Below are positions 7,371 through 15,585 of a stretch of DNA of 25,179 nt, piece by piece. The stretch comes from an uncultured bacterium (lineage in GTDB: Bacteria; Bacillota; Clostridia; Oscillospirales; Acutalibacteraceae). How positions within the stretch are numbered: the stretch's first letter is position 1; each line of letters begins with the position of its first letter. Position numbers and translations under genes: made by a program. The notes beneath the pieces are model-generated. The model was not told where the DNA came from. It saw nothing but the letters and a program-made list of their open reading frames with translations, and searched no databases. Location of the stretch: assembly GCA_905215055.1 (NCBI GenBank), contig CAJMOH010000039.1:1-25179 (forward strand). The letters run 5' to 3'.

Positions 7371-8054
7371 TTACGCCCTTTCCTGAAGAGGAACGGTTTC
7401 CCCGGTGTTTTTGTGGATCATGCCGCCGGGCAGAAATCCCCGCACCATGGACAGCGGATACACCCGGGAGCTTCTTCCCACCACAGTGCCGGGATTCAGG
7501 ACGCTGTTGCAGCCCACCTCCACATGGTCGCCCAGCATGGCGCCAAATTTCTTCAGGCCCGTTTCCAGCCGGCGGAAGCCCGCCTGCACCGTAACCGGGG
7601 TCTTGTCCTGCTTTACGTTGGAGGTGACGGCCCCCGCCCCCATATGGGACTTGTATCCCAAAATGGAGTCTCCCACATAGTTGTAGTGGGGTACCTGAAC
7701 GCTGTCAAACAGAATGACATTTTTCAGCTCGGTGGAGTTGCCCACCACGCAGCCCGCTCCCACCAGGGCGTTTCCCCGGATAAAGGCGCCGGGCCGAACC
7801 TCCGTCTCCGGCCCAATGACGCAGGGACCGGCGATATAGTTGTTGGGATAGATCTTGGCGGTTTTGTGAATCCACACATCCTCCTGGGGATGATCGTACT
7901 CCTCCAGAGAGAGAGAGGCTCCCAGCTCCCGGATGAAATCCCCAATCCTGGGCAGAGCCTCCCAGGGGTGAACCGTGGCCGCCAGCAGGGGCGCAGCGGC
8001 CGTGTGACTGAGATCGTACAGCTCTTTTGTAGTCAGCTTTTCCTCTTCCTTCAT
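7371..8054 (-). CDS. Left-handed beta-helix (hexapeptide) acyltransferase-like protein
   Basis: A 227-residue protein made largely of hexapeptide repeats (for example VWIHKTAKIYPNNYIAGPCVIGPETEVRPGAFIRGNALVG, in pieces from about residue 65), the fold of the GlmU C-terminal domain and related acyltransferases. No nucleotidyltransferase domain or GxGTRM-like motif is present, so any label as a UDP-GlcNAc pyrophosphorylase would overstate it. An N-terminal helical region of about 60 residues precedes the repeats. The frame is open upstream into the preceding gene's end, but AAAGGAG sits before the ATG at 8054 and a terminator lies beyond it. It is first in the operon with the RodA fusion and PBP, 36 nt upstream of the former, suggesting a cell-envelope sugar substrate. 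The exact reaction is unknown. Confidence 0.88.
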   Translation of the reverse strand: MKEEEKLTTKELYDLSHTAAAPLLAATVHPWEALPRIGDFIRELGASLSLEEYDHPQEDVWIHKTAKIYPNNYIAGPCVIGPETEVRPGAFIRGNALVGAGCVVGNSTELKNVILFDSVQVPHYNYVGDSILGYKSHMGAGAVTSNVKQDKTPVTVQAGFRRLETGLKKFGAMLGDHVEVGCNSVLNPGTVVGRSSRVYPLSMVRGFLPGGMIHKNTGETVPLQERA

Positions 8055-8123
8055 GACGAAGCTCCTTTGCGATGTGATAGCACTAGTGTTCCCGGGGAAG
8101 AGGAAAAATCCTTCTCCCCCTTT

Positions 8124-8148
8124 GAAAAGAGGGCGGATTTGCCCGCCC
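8124..8148 (-). terminator. Intrinsic terminator after the secA-lipoprotein unit
   Basis: On the minus strand GGGCGG pairs with CCGCCC around GCAAAT (plus positions 8131-8148) and is followed by TCTTTTC. It lies just after the lipoprotein stop at 8155 and separates the unit from the downstream cell-wall operon. Confidence 0.75.
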
Positions 8149-8154
8149 CCCTTC

Positions 8155-8997
8155 TCAGCTTTGAAATTGCAGCACGGTCCGGTCGATGGTATCCAGCTGG
8201 TTGGTGTCCAGCTGCAGCTCACCCTCCTCTGTTTGGCGGATGTCCAGGGTGATTGTCACCGTCTCCCCGCTGTGACGCAGGCTGGAAAGCTGCTCCTGAC
8301 ACAGCTCTACCACCTTGTCCACAAACAGGGTGTTGGCGTCCACGGTTTCCTCCGTGCCGCCGCTGGAGGAGTCCTCCCCGCTGTCATCGCCGCCGCTCGT
8401 AGTGCCGCCGGTGGTGTCATAGCCGTCCGTGGCGCCGTAGTCATCCGCGGTGCCGTAGGTGTCATATCCATCGGAATCATAGGCGCCGCTGCCGGAGCTG
8501 TCCTCCTCGTCTTGAGAGGAAGCTTCCTGGCTGGCTTGGGCGGCTTCCTCCCGGGCGTCGTCCCGCAGCCCCTCAATCTGACTGCTCAGATCGTTAAAAT
8601 TCACAATGGGGTCGATCTCCACCTCCAGGGTGTAGCCGGTGTCCACCTTCTCCTCGTCCCGCACGGTGTAGTCCGCCTGGGTCAAGGCCTGGCGCATCAC
8701 CTCCTCCAGCTGGGAAAGCTGCTCCTCGCTGGGGGAAATGCCATAGGTGTTGCAGAAGTTCACCGCAGCGTTCTGCACCGTGGTGGCGTTGTTCTGCTGG
8801 GCCGTCTCCTCGGTGGCGGCGGCCACTGTCATATACTGGGTGTTCTCCCCCTTGTAGGAGCTGTCCAGCAAGGCCTGGAAATACCCAGAAACGTCATAGT
8901 CCGCAAAGCCCCCCATCAGCTGGGAGCATCCTGTCAGCAGCAGGGACATCACCCCGGCGGTCAGCCCCAAGGCCGTCCGTCTCCACACGCGCTTCAC
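8155..8997 (-). CDS. Uncharacterised lipoprotein downstream of secA
   Basis: A 280-residue predicted lipoprotein: basic N-terminus (VKRVWRR), hydrophobic stretch and lipobox LTGC with the lipidated Cys24. Residues about 28-170 form a mainly helical, charged domain. They are followed by a low-complexity linker of Ser, Gly, Asp, Tyr and Thr (about 171-220) and a C-terminal region (about 222-280, VDANTLFVDKVVELCQEQL). The start is a GTG at 8997, 7 nt after AAGGAGG and correctly placed for the signal peptide; the frame is open further upstream into secA's end but without a better signal. It starts 20 nt after the secA stop and ends at a terminator, so it is probably co-transcribed with secA. I do not recognise the family; no function is assigned. 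Confidence 0.88.
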   Translation of the reverse strand: MKRVWRRTALGLTAGVMSLLLTGCSQLMGGFADYDVSGYFQALLDSSYKGENTQYMTVAAATEETAQQNNATTVQNAAVNFCNTYGISPSEEQLSQLEEVMRQALTQADYTVRDEEKVDTGYTLEVEIDPIVNFNDLSSQIEGLRDDAREEAAQASQEASSQDEEDSSGSGAYDSDGYDTYGTADDYGATDGYDTTGGTTSGGDDSGEDSSSGGTEETVDANTLFVDKVVELCQEQLSSLRHSGETVTITLDIRQTEEGELQLDTNQLDTIDRTVLQFQS

Positions 8998-9017
8998 CTG
9001 GCCTCCTCCTTTCCGGC

Positions 9018-11786
9018 TCACTCGTTGCGGCCGCAGCATTTCTTATATTTCAGGCCGCTGCCGCAGGGGCAGGGATCGTTGCGGCCAGGCTTCTTTTGCT
9101 TGTGAACCGGCTGCTTCTGCACGGTTTTGTCCCCGGCGGAGGCGCTGGCCGCGGCAGAGGTTCCTGTTTCCTGGGCCACCTGCTCCCGCTTGGGAGCCTC
9201 CTCCTTTTTCCGCAGGCGCACAGTCAGCATCATCTTGGCGGTGTTCTCCCGAATGGCGGCGATCATGCTGTCGAACATGTCAAAGCCCTCCAAGCGGTAC
9301 TCCACCACAGGGTCCTGATGAGCATAGGCCCGCAGGCGGATGCCGTCCTGCAGCTGCTCCATGGCGTCGATGTGATCCATCCACTCCTGGTCCACGTTTC
9401 GCAGCAGGACCACCCGCTCCACCTCCCGCATAATGGGGGAGGTAAACTCCTTCTCCTTGGCCTCGTAGATGGCGTCGGCCCGGTTCTTCAGCTCGGTGGA
9501 AACATGCTCCGGCTCCAGATCCTCCAGCTCGCCCTTGGTATAGTGGAGGTCCTCCGGACCAATCAGCCAGCCCAGATAATGCTCCCGCAGGCCCATCAGG
9601 TCCCAGTCGTCATGGGGGGCGCTCTCCGGCAGGTACTGCTTGACGTTGGCGTCCACGGCCTCGTGGATCATCTTCAGAATCTGCTCCTTCATGTTCTCGC
9701 CGTTCAAGACCTGGTCCCGCTGGCTGTAAATAATCTGCCGCTGGGCGTTCATCACCTCGTCGTACTGAAGCACGTTCTTGCGGATGGCGAAGTTGCGGCT
9801 CTCCACCTTGCGCTGGGCGCTCTCAATGGAGTTGGACACCATACCAGCCTCAATGGGGGTATCGTCGTCAATCTTCATCTTGTCCATCAGACTCTGGAGG
9901 CGCTCGCCGCCAAAGAGGCGCATCAGGTCATCCTCCAGAGAGATGTAAAACCGGCTCTTGCCAGGATCTCCCTGCCGTCCGGCCCGGCCGCGCAGCTGGT
10001 TGTCAATCCGGCGGGACTCGTGGCGCTCGGTGCCGATGATGTACAGGCCGCCCAGCCCGCGGACCTCCTCCGCCTCGGGGGCAATTTCCTCCTTGTATTT
10101 CTTGTTCAGCTCTGAGAAGGTCTTGCGGGCCTCCAAAATCTGCTCATCCTCGGTGTGGCTGTAAGCGGAGGCCTCTGCCAGCATCTCCTCTTCATAGCCC
10201 ATCTTCCGCATTTCGGCCTTGGCCATAAACTCGGCGTTGCCGCCCAGCAGAATGTCGGTGCCGCGGCCGGCCATGTTGGTGGCGATGGTCACAGCCCCCT
10301 TGCGGCCGGCCTGGGCCACAATCTGGGCCTCCTTCTCGTGGAATTTGGCGTTTAGAACCTGGTGAGGAACACCCCGGGCCTTCAGCAGCTTGGAAAGCAG
10401 CTCGCTCTTTTCAATGGTGATGGTGCCCACCAGCACAGGCTGGCCCTTTTGGTGATGCTCCACAATGTCGTCGATCACCGCGCGGAACTTGGCCTGCTCC
10501 GTCTTGTAAACCACGTCCGGGCAGTCCTCCCGGACCATGGGCCGGTTGGTGGGAATCTCCACCACGTCCAGCCTGTAAATCTCAGAGAACTCCTCCTGCT
10601 CGGTCATGGCGGTGCCGGTCATGCCGGAGAGCTTGTCGTACAGGCGGAAGTAATTCTGGAAGGTGATGGTGGCCAGAGTTTTGCTCTCCCGGGCAACCTC
10701 CACTCCCTCCTTGGCCTCGATAGCCTGATGCAAGCCCTCGTTGTACCGGCGCCCGTACATCAGGCGCCCGGTGAATTCGTCCACAATGATCACCTGGCCG
10801 TCCTTCACCACATAGTCCTGGTCCCGGTGCATAATGCCCCAGGCCTTGATGGCCTGGTTCACATGGTGCTGGATGCGGATGTTGTCCGGGTCGGTGAGGT
10901 TCTCCACGCCGAAGAACTCCTCGGCCTTCTTCACGCCCCGGCGGGTGAGGGAGCAGGTTTTCAGCTTCTCGTTGACAATGTAATCGTAGTCCTTATACAG
11001 CTCGTCATTGTCCTCCTTCTCGTCGGTCTCCTTGACACGGATAGGCGTCAGAGACCGGGCGAAGGCGTTGGCCCTGCCGTAGAGGTCGTCGGCCTTGGCG
11101 CCCCGGCCGGAGATAATCAGAGGGGTGCGGGCCTCGTCGATGAGGATGGAGTCCACCTCGTCCACAATGGCGTAGTGGTGGCCCCGCTGAACCTTGTTCT
11201 CCTTGTAGGTCACCATGTTGTCCCGCAGATAGTCAAAGCCCATCTCGTTGTTGGTGCCATAGGTGATGTCGCAGGCGTAGGCCGCCTTTTTCTCCTTAGA
11301 GGGCATCCCGGTCAAAGCCAGGCCCACGGTCAGACCCATAAAGTTGAACACCCGGGCCATCATCTCGCCCTGGTATTTGGCCAGGTACTCGTTGACCGTG
11401 ACAATGTGTACGCCCTTGCCGGTAAGGGCGTTCAAATAGGCGGGCAGGGCCAGGGTGAAGGTTTTGCCCTCACCGGTTTTCATCTCGGCAATGCGGCCTT
11501 GATGCAGGATAACGCCGCCTTGCACCTGCACGGGAAACAGACGGATGGAAAGCACCCGGTCCATAGCCTCCCGGCAGGCGGCAAAGGCCTCGGGCAGCAG
11601 GCTGTCCAGGGTTTCCCCCTTTTCCAGCCGCTCCTTCAGCAGACCGGTCTGAGACTTCAGCTCCTGGTCGCTCATCCGTTTATATACATCCTCCAAGCCC
11701 AGCACCTTGTCCACCAGGGGCTGGATTCGCTTCAGCTCTCGTTTGCTGTAATTTCCAAACAGCTTTGTCAAAATATTGTTTGCCAT
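9018..11786 (-). CDS. secA: Preprotein translocase ATPase SecA
   Basis: Motor ATPase that pushes unfolded preproteins through SecYEG. The 922-residue protein starts MANNILTKLFG and shows Walker A MKTGEGKT (102-109), the DEVD box in IVDEVDSILIDEARTPLI (about 207-224), the helicase segment TIATNMAGRGTDI, and GTERHESRRIDNQLRGRAGRQGDPG in pieces. The C-terminal zinc-binding tail has CPC (906-908) and CC (917-918), used for SecB or lipid contact in other species. The ATG at 11786 is chosen because the family starts there; the purine-rich site AGAAAGG is about 12 nt upstream, slightly far. A good promoter lies 86 nt upstream. It is followed by a lipoprotein gene rather than prfB. The complete length indicates a functional single secA. 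Confidence 0.98.
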   Translation of the reverse strand: MANNILTKLFGNYSKRELKRIQPLVDKVLGLEDVYKRMSDQELKSQTGLLKERLEKGETLDSLLPEAFAACREAMDRVLSIRLFPVQVQGGVILHQGRIAEMKTGEGKTFTLALPAYLNALTGKGVHIVTVNEYLAKYQGEMMARVFNFMGLTVGLALTGMPSKEKKAAYACDITYGTNNEMGFDYLRDNMVTYKENKVQRGHHYAIVDEVDSILIDEARTPLIISGRGAKADDLYGRANAFARSLTPIRVKETDEKEDNDELYKDYDYIVNEKLKTCSLTRRGVKKAEEFFGVENLTDPDNIRIQHHVNQAIKAWGIMHRDQDYVVKDGQVIIVDEFTGRLMYGRRYNEGLHQAIEAKEGVEVARESKTLATITFQNYFRLYDKLSGMTGTAMTEQEEFSEIYRLDVVEIPTNRPMVREDCPDVVYKTEQAKFRAVIDDIVEHHQKGQPVLVGTITIEKSELLSKLLKARGVPHQVLNAKFHEKEAQIVAQAGRKGAVTIATNMAGRGTDILLGGNAEFMAKAEMRKMGYEEEMLAEASAYSHTEDEQILEARKTFSELNKKYKEEIAPEAEEVRGLGGLYIIGTERHESRRIDNQLRGRAGRQGDPGKSRFYISLEDDLMRLFGGERLQSLMDKMKIDDDTPIEAGMVSNSIESAQRKVESRNFAIRKNVLQYDEVMNAQRQIIYSQRDQVLNGENMKEQILKMIHEAVDANVKQYLPESAPHDDWDLMGLREHYLGWLIGPEDLHYTKGELEDLEPEHVSTELKNRADAIYEAKEKEFTSPIMREVERVVLLRNVDQEWMDHIDAMEQLQDGIRLRAYAHQDPVVEYRLEGFDMFDSMIAAIRENTAKMMLTVRLRKKEEAPKREQVAQETGTSAAASASAGDKTVQKQPVHKQKKPGRNDPCPCGSGLKYKKCCGRNE

Positions 11787-11809
11787 ACAAGCATCATGCC
11801 TTTCTTCCA

Positions 11810-11857
11810 GGGGAGGCCTCCCCCTTCGATCCAAAGGTTTAGCCGCGGCTTCGCGGC
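11810..11857 (-). promoter_or_regulatory. Structured 5' leader of secA
   Basis: Between the promoter and start codon of secA lie two dyads: GCCGCG-AAGC-CGCGGC (plus positions 11842-11857) and the perfect 14-bp palindrome GGGGAGGCCTCCCC (11810-11823), about 24 nt from the ATG. In RNA the latter would fold only with a few central bases unpaired. A regulatory role is speculation. Confidence 0.35.
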
Positions 11858-11871
11858 GCATATTCGATGGT

Positions 11872-11901
11872 ATTATACCACGGCCCCCGCCCTCTTTGCA
11901 A
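11872..11901 (-). promoter_or_regulatory. secA promoter
   Basis: On the minus strand TTGCAA (-35, 11896-11901) and a perfect TATAAT (-10, 11872-11877) are 18 bp apart, and the -10 is extended by TGG. This is the best sigma-A-type promoter in the window and fits secA as a housekeeping gene. Confidence 0.8.
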
Positions 11902-11941
11902 GAAAAGCCACAGTTTGTTTACAAATAGTCCCTTCTGCCCC

Positions 11942-11970
11942 TTCTCATCCGGTGAAAAATTTGATATAAT
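11942..11970 (+). promoter_or_regulatory. Promoter of the MATE efflux gene
   Basis: Perfect TATAAT at 11965-11970 with an extended -10 (TG at 11962-11963) and TTCTCA at 11942-11947 at 17 bp spacing. Transcription would start near 11977, about 50 nt before the MATE start codon. A 12-bp dyad TTTGT-TT-ACAAA (11914-11925) lies between this and the divergent secA promoter. Confidence 0.75.
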
Positions 11971-12025
11971 AGCGTGAATTGCTTTGCTTTCCGCAGTATT
12001 TTGTAGAAAAGATAGGATGTGTAGT

Positions 12026-13405
12026 ATGCAAGAAATGGAAACGCGACAGAACAAAATGGGTACGGCGCCCATGCTGCCACTGATCTTCTCCATGGCGCTG
12101 CCAGCCATGTTCTCCATGCTGGTCTCCGCCCTGTATAACATTGTGGACAGCTATTTTGTGGCCCAGGTCAGCGAGAAGGCTCTTTCCGCCGTCAGCCTGG
12201 CCTTCCCCCTGCAAAACCTGCTGATCGCCTTTGCCGTCGGCACAGCGGTGGGCGTCACCTCTCTGATCTCCCGGCGGCTGGGCCAGGGACGTCACCAGGA
12301 GGCCAACAGCGCCGCCACCCACGGCATTGTGCTGGCTCTTTGCACCTGGGCGCTGTTCGCCGTTTACGGCGCCTTTTTCTCCACCCCCTTCTTTCAGCTG
12401 TTCGAGTCCGATCCGGAGATCATTCAAATGGGCAGCACCTATATCTCCATTTGCTGCGTGTTCTCCTTTGGCGTGTTTGTGGAGATCACCCTGGAGAAAA
12501 CCTTGCAGGCCACCGGCAACATGATCTGGCCCATGATCTTCCAGCTCATCGGCGCGGTGACCAACATCATCCTGGACCCCATCCTGATCTTCGGCTATTT
12601 TGGCCTGCCCGCCATGGGGGTTGCCGGCGCCGCCATCGCCACCGTGGGCGGCCAGATTCTGGCCATGGTGGTTTCCAGCCTGGTAATCACCTTCCGCTTA
12701 AAGGACGTCCACATCTCCTTCCGCCATTTTCGCCCCGACTGGAAAATCATCAAGGACATCTATGTGGTGGGGATTCCCTCCATTGTCATGCAGTCCATCG
12801 GCACGGTAATGACCATGGCCCTAAACGGCATTTTGTCCTCCTTCTCCACCGCGGCCTACACCGTGTTTGGGCTGTACTTCAAACTGCAATCCTTTGTGTT
12901 TATGCCGGTGTTTGGACTGAACCAGGGCCTGCTGCCCATTTTGGGCTATAACTACGGCGCCCGAAACAAGCACCGGATGGTTTCCGCCTTCCGGTCCGGG
13001 TGCATCATCGCCCTGTGCATTATGACCGCCGGCATGCTGGTGTTCCTGCTGGTTCCCCAGTGGCTGCTGGGCATTTTCAACGCCTCCGCCGAGCTGCTGG
13101 AAATCGGCATTCCCGCCCTGCGGATCATCTGCACCTGCTTCCTGTTCGCGGCACTGGGCATTGTTTGCTCCACTCTGTTCCAGGCGGTGGGCCGGGGCAT
13201 TTACAGCCTGATCGTCTCCCTGATGCGCCAGCTGGTGGTGCTGGTGCCGGCCGCCTGGATTCTGGCCCAGGTGACTCATCAGGTGGGAGCCGTGTGGTGG
13301 TCCTTCCCCATTGCCGAGTGTGTCTCCCTGGTGGTGAGCCTGTTCTTCTTCCTGCGGCTTTACAACAAGGAGATCAAACATCTGGAAACTGTCAAGGAAC
13401 GCTGA
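12026..13405 (+). CDS. MATE-family multidrug efflux transporter
   Basis: Twelve-helix cation-coupled exporter of the MATE superfamily, 459 residues, a normal length. The N-terminal signature NKMGTAPMLPLIFSMALPAMFSMLVSALYNIVDSYFVA (in pieces, about residues 8-45) is typical of the MepA/DinF-like branch in Clostridia. The internal duplication shows in the second half at FVFMPVFGLNQGLLPILGYNYGA. Substrates are not predictable. The start is taken as the ATG at 12026, with a weak TAGGA site upstream; the frame is open to 11984 and a second ATG lies at 12035, so the first few residues are uncertain. It is a single-gene unit, divergent from secA, ending in a strong terminator. Confidence 0.94.
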   Translation: MQEMETRQNKMGTAPMLPLIFSMALPAMFSMLVSALYNIVDSYFVAQVSEKALSAVSLAFPLQNLLIAFAVGTAVGVTSLISRRLGQGRHQEANSAATHGIVLALCTWALFAVYGAFFSTPFFQLFESDPEIIQMGSTYISICCVFSFGVFVEITLEKTLQATGNMIWPMIFQLIGAVTNIILDPILIFGYFGLPAMGVAGAAIATVGGQILAMVVSSLVITFRLKDVHISFRHFRPDWKIIKDIYVVGIPSIVMQSIGTVMTMALNGILSSFSTAAYTVFGLYFKLQSFVFMPVFGLNQGLLPILGYNYGARNKHRMVSAFRSGCIIALCIMTAGMLVFLLVPQWLLGIFNASAELLEIGIPALRIICTCFLFAALGIVCSTLFQAVGRGIYSLIVSLMRQLVVLVPAAWILAQVTHQVGAVWWSFPIAECVSLVVSLFFFLRLYNKEIKHLETVKER

Positions 13406-13418
13406 GCCGCTCCTGTCT

Positions 13419-13455
13419 AAAAAAGGGTTGCCGCATAACCGCGGCAACCCTTTTT
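13419..13455. terminator. Bidirectional intrinsic terminator
   Basis: GGGTTGCCGC (13425-13434) pairs perfectly with GCGGCAACCC (13441-13450) around ATAACC, flanked by AAAAAA on the left and TTTTT on the right. It serves both the MATE gene (plus) and the convergent histidine kinase gene (minus). Confidence 0.93.
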
Positions 13456-13471
13456 GCGTGTCCGCAGGGCC

Positions 13472-14857
13472 TTACGGCCCGTGCCTCCCGGCCTTTTCTT
13501 CCGGCCCGGAAAGAGGCAGCCGCACTGTAAACACGCTGCCCTCGCCCAGCTTGCTTTCCGCGGAGGCCCGCCCCCCATGCGCCGCCGCGATCCACTGAAC
13601 CATGGAAAGCCCCAGGCCGCTGCTGTCCCCGCTGCGGGAGGGGTCCGCCTGGAAAAACCGGTCCCAGATTTTGGGCAGCTGCTCAGGGGAAATGCCAATG
13701 CCGTCGTCCCGAACCCGCAGGACAGCCCAGCTCTCCTCCACGATCAGCTTCATCCAGATATGGCCGCCTTCCTTGCCATAGGTCACAGCGTTTTGCAGCA
13801 GGTTCCCCCACAGGCGCAGCAGCAGCGTCTGGTCGGCCACAACGCTCACCCCCGGCTGGATGTCCGCCTCCAGAGCGATCTGCCGCCGGCTGGCGACCTC
13901 GGCAAACTCCTCCGCCTCCAGCTGGCTCAGCTCCGAAAGGTCCAGCGTCTCCAAGGTCAGCCGCTCTCTTCCCTGATCCGCCCGGGACAGCAGCAGCAGC
14001 TGAGAGGCCATCTCCGACATGGAGCGCAGCTTCCGGCACATCAGCTCCACCTCCTTGCGGGCCTCTGGGGAAAGCTCCTGCCGGGCAAGCAAGGCTTCGC
14101 CCTGCATCAGCGCCACCGCCAGAGGTGTGCGCAGCTCGTGAGCCACGTCGCTGGTAAACTGCTTTTCCCGCTGAAAGCTTGCCTCCAGCTGGTCCAGCAG
14201 GCTGTCAAAGGTCTGGGCCAGGGTGTAGATTTCGTCCCGGCCCTCTCCCAGCCGCACCCGCTTGGACAGGTCCCGCTCCCGCTGGATATTCCGCACGGTT
14301 TGGGTGATCTGAGCCACCGGACCCAAAGCCCTGCGGCTGAGCAGATACCCGCACAAAGCGGTGAGGGCGATCAGCAGGGGAAACAGGAACAGCGCCAAAC
14401 GCAGGGTGAAGCGGAAGTCCCGCTCCGCGTCGGACAGAGACACCACACCCCGCAGCACCAGGTCGCCGTAACCCTCCTCGGGAAACTCCAGGTCCAGCAC
14501 ATAGTATTCCGCCTCCCCCGCGGAGACCGTGCGAAGCTCCCCGTCGGAAAAGGCCAGGTCATAGGCAAAGCCATAGGGCAGCCTTCCATACAGCAGGGAG
14601 AAATCCCCCGGCTGATACACCGACAGATATACCCCGTTTTCCAGGCTTAGCAGCTCCGAGTCGAACTCCAGCCGCCCCTGGCGGAACTCCACGTCCTCGA
14701 TAGAGCTGGACACCCGCTCCTCCAGGGTGTTCTGCACGCCGGTTAAAATCTCCTGGGAGCTGACGGAAAACAGCACTCCCAGCACCAGCCCCAGCACCAG
14801 GGTCATCAAGCCCGTGTAAAACAGCGCCAGCCTGGTCTTGAGGGACAGCCGTTTCAT
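13472..14857 (-). CDS. Membrane sensor histidine kinase
   Basis: Signal-sensing kinase of an OmpR-type two-component pair, 461 residues. Layout: first membrane helix at about 11-33, extracytoplasmic sensor region at about 34-150, second helix at about 151-173, HAMP linker, then the dimerisation domain with SDVAHELRTPL (phospho-accepting His240), N-box NLLQNAVTYG (352-361), G1 DDGIGIS (384-390) and G2 GLGLSMV (414-420). The sensor region matches no domain I recognise. The ATG overlaps the regulator's stop codon by 4 nt (ATGA), so the two are translationally coupled. The ligand is unknown; the PepSY lipoprotein at the head of the operon is a plausible partner. Confidence 0.95.
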   Translation of the reverse strand: MKRLSLKTRLALFYTGLMTLVLGLVLGVLFSVSSQEILTGVQNTLEERVSSSIEDVEFRQGRLEFDSELLSLENGVYLSVYQPGDFSLLYGRLPYGFAYDLAFSDGELRTVSAGEAEYYVLDLEFPEEGYGDLVLRGVVSLSDAERDFRFTLRLALFLFPLLIALTALCGYLLSRRALGPVAQITQTVRNIQRERDLSKRVRLGEGRDEIYTLAQTFDSLLDQLEASFQREKQFTSDVAHELRTPLAVALMQGEALLARQELSPEARKEVELMCRKLRSMSEMASQLLLLSRADQGRERLTLETLDLSELSQLEAEEFAEVASRRQIALEADIQPGVSVVADQTLLLRLWGNLLQNAVTYGKEGGHIWMKLIVEESWAVLRVRDDGIGISPEQLPKIWDRFFQADPSRSGDSSGLGLSMVQWIAAAHGGRASAESKLGEGSVFTVRLPLSGPEEKAGRHGP

Positions 14858-15531
14858 GCGCCGCCCTCCTTGAGCACATAGCCGTGACCCCGAACCGTGT
14901 GAATGTACTTTGTCTCCCGTCCCTCGTCAATCTTCTTGCGAAGGTAGCGGATGTACACGTCGATGACATTGGAGCCGCCGGAAAAGTCATAATCCCACAC
15001 ATGCTGCTCCAGCTTGTCCCGGCTGAGAACAATGCCCGCGTTCTGCATCATGTACCGCAGCAGGGAAAATTCCTTGGAGGACAAGGAGATCTCCTGTCCT
15101 CCCCGCGCGGCCTGCCGGGTAGAGAGATTCAGCTCCAGCTCCCCCACACGAAGGACGTTGGTCTTGTCCCCCTGGGGCTTTCGCAGCAGCACCCGCAGCC
15201 GGGCCAGCAGCTCCTCAAAGGCAAAGGGCTTGATGAGATAGTCGTCCGCCCCGGCGTCCAGGCCGGCCACCCGGTCCTCAATGCTGTCTCTGGCGGTAAG
15301 CAGCAGCACCGGCACAGAGTTTCCCTCCCGACGCAGCCGCTTTACCACCTGGACACCGTCCAGCTTGGGCATCATAATGTCCAGCACCAGGGCGTCGTAC
15401 TCCGCCCCCAGCAGATAGTCGAACACCTCTTCCCCGTCAAAGCAGGCGTCCGCGCTGTAACCCGCTTCCTTCAGCCGGCGCTTCAGCAGCTGGTTCAGAT
15501 CCTGTTCATCCTCCGCAATCAAGATTCGCAT
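14854..15531 (-). CDS. OmpR/PhoB-family response regulator
   Basis: DNA-binding transcription regulator, 225 residues. The receiver domain (1-115) has the acidic pair Glu7-Asp8, the phospho-acceptor Asp51 in LVLDIMMPKLDG, Thr79 in LLLTARD and Lys101 in IKPF. The winged helix-turn-helix (about 127-222) contains LSSKEFSLLRYM, SNVIDVYIRYLRKKID and the closing HTVRGHGYVL. The ATG at 15531 is preceded by GGAGGAG. It sits between the PepSY lipoprotein gene (54 nt upstream) and the kinase gene (4-nt overlap), so all three should form one autoregulated unit. Target genes cannot be read from this window. Confidence 0.96.
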   Translation of the reverse strand: MRILIAEDEQDLNQLLKRRLKEAGYSADACFDGEEVFDYLLGAEYDALVLDIMMPKLDGVQVVKRLRREGNSVPVLLLTARDSIEDRVAGLDAGADDYLIKPFAFEELLARLRVLLRKPQGDKTNVLRVGELELNLSTRQAARGGQEISLSSKEFSLLRYMMQNAGIVLSRDKLEQHVWDYDFSGGSNVIDVYIRYLRKKIDEGRETKYIHTVRGHGYVLKEGGA

Positions 15532-15585
15532 TGGCTTCTCCTCCCCCGGGGCAAAGCGGCACGGCTTCCTCCACCGCCCAGCCGG

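Noticed and set aside
8084..8095. Palindrome CACTAGTG upstream of the beta-helix gene
   Set aside because: Short (8 bp), no clear promoter around it, and such palindromes are expected by chance.
6066..8252. Very long open frame on the plus strand (over 700 codons), opposite the FHA-RodA gene
   Set aside because: It lies antisense to well-supported genes, has His/Gln/Gly-rich composition typical of GC-rich shadow frames, and has no domain or ribosome binding site.
8337..8540. Repetitive-looking DNA in the post-secA lipoprotein gene
   Set aside because: It encodes a Ser/Gly/Asp/Tyr linker without a regular repeat period, so it is coding low complexity rather than a tandem repeat.
10362..11969. 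Long plus-strand open frame opposite secA
   Set aside because: Shadow of the secA codon pattern; Leu/Val/His-rich translation with no recognisable domain.
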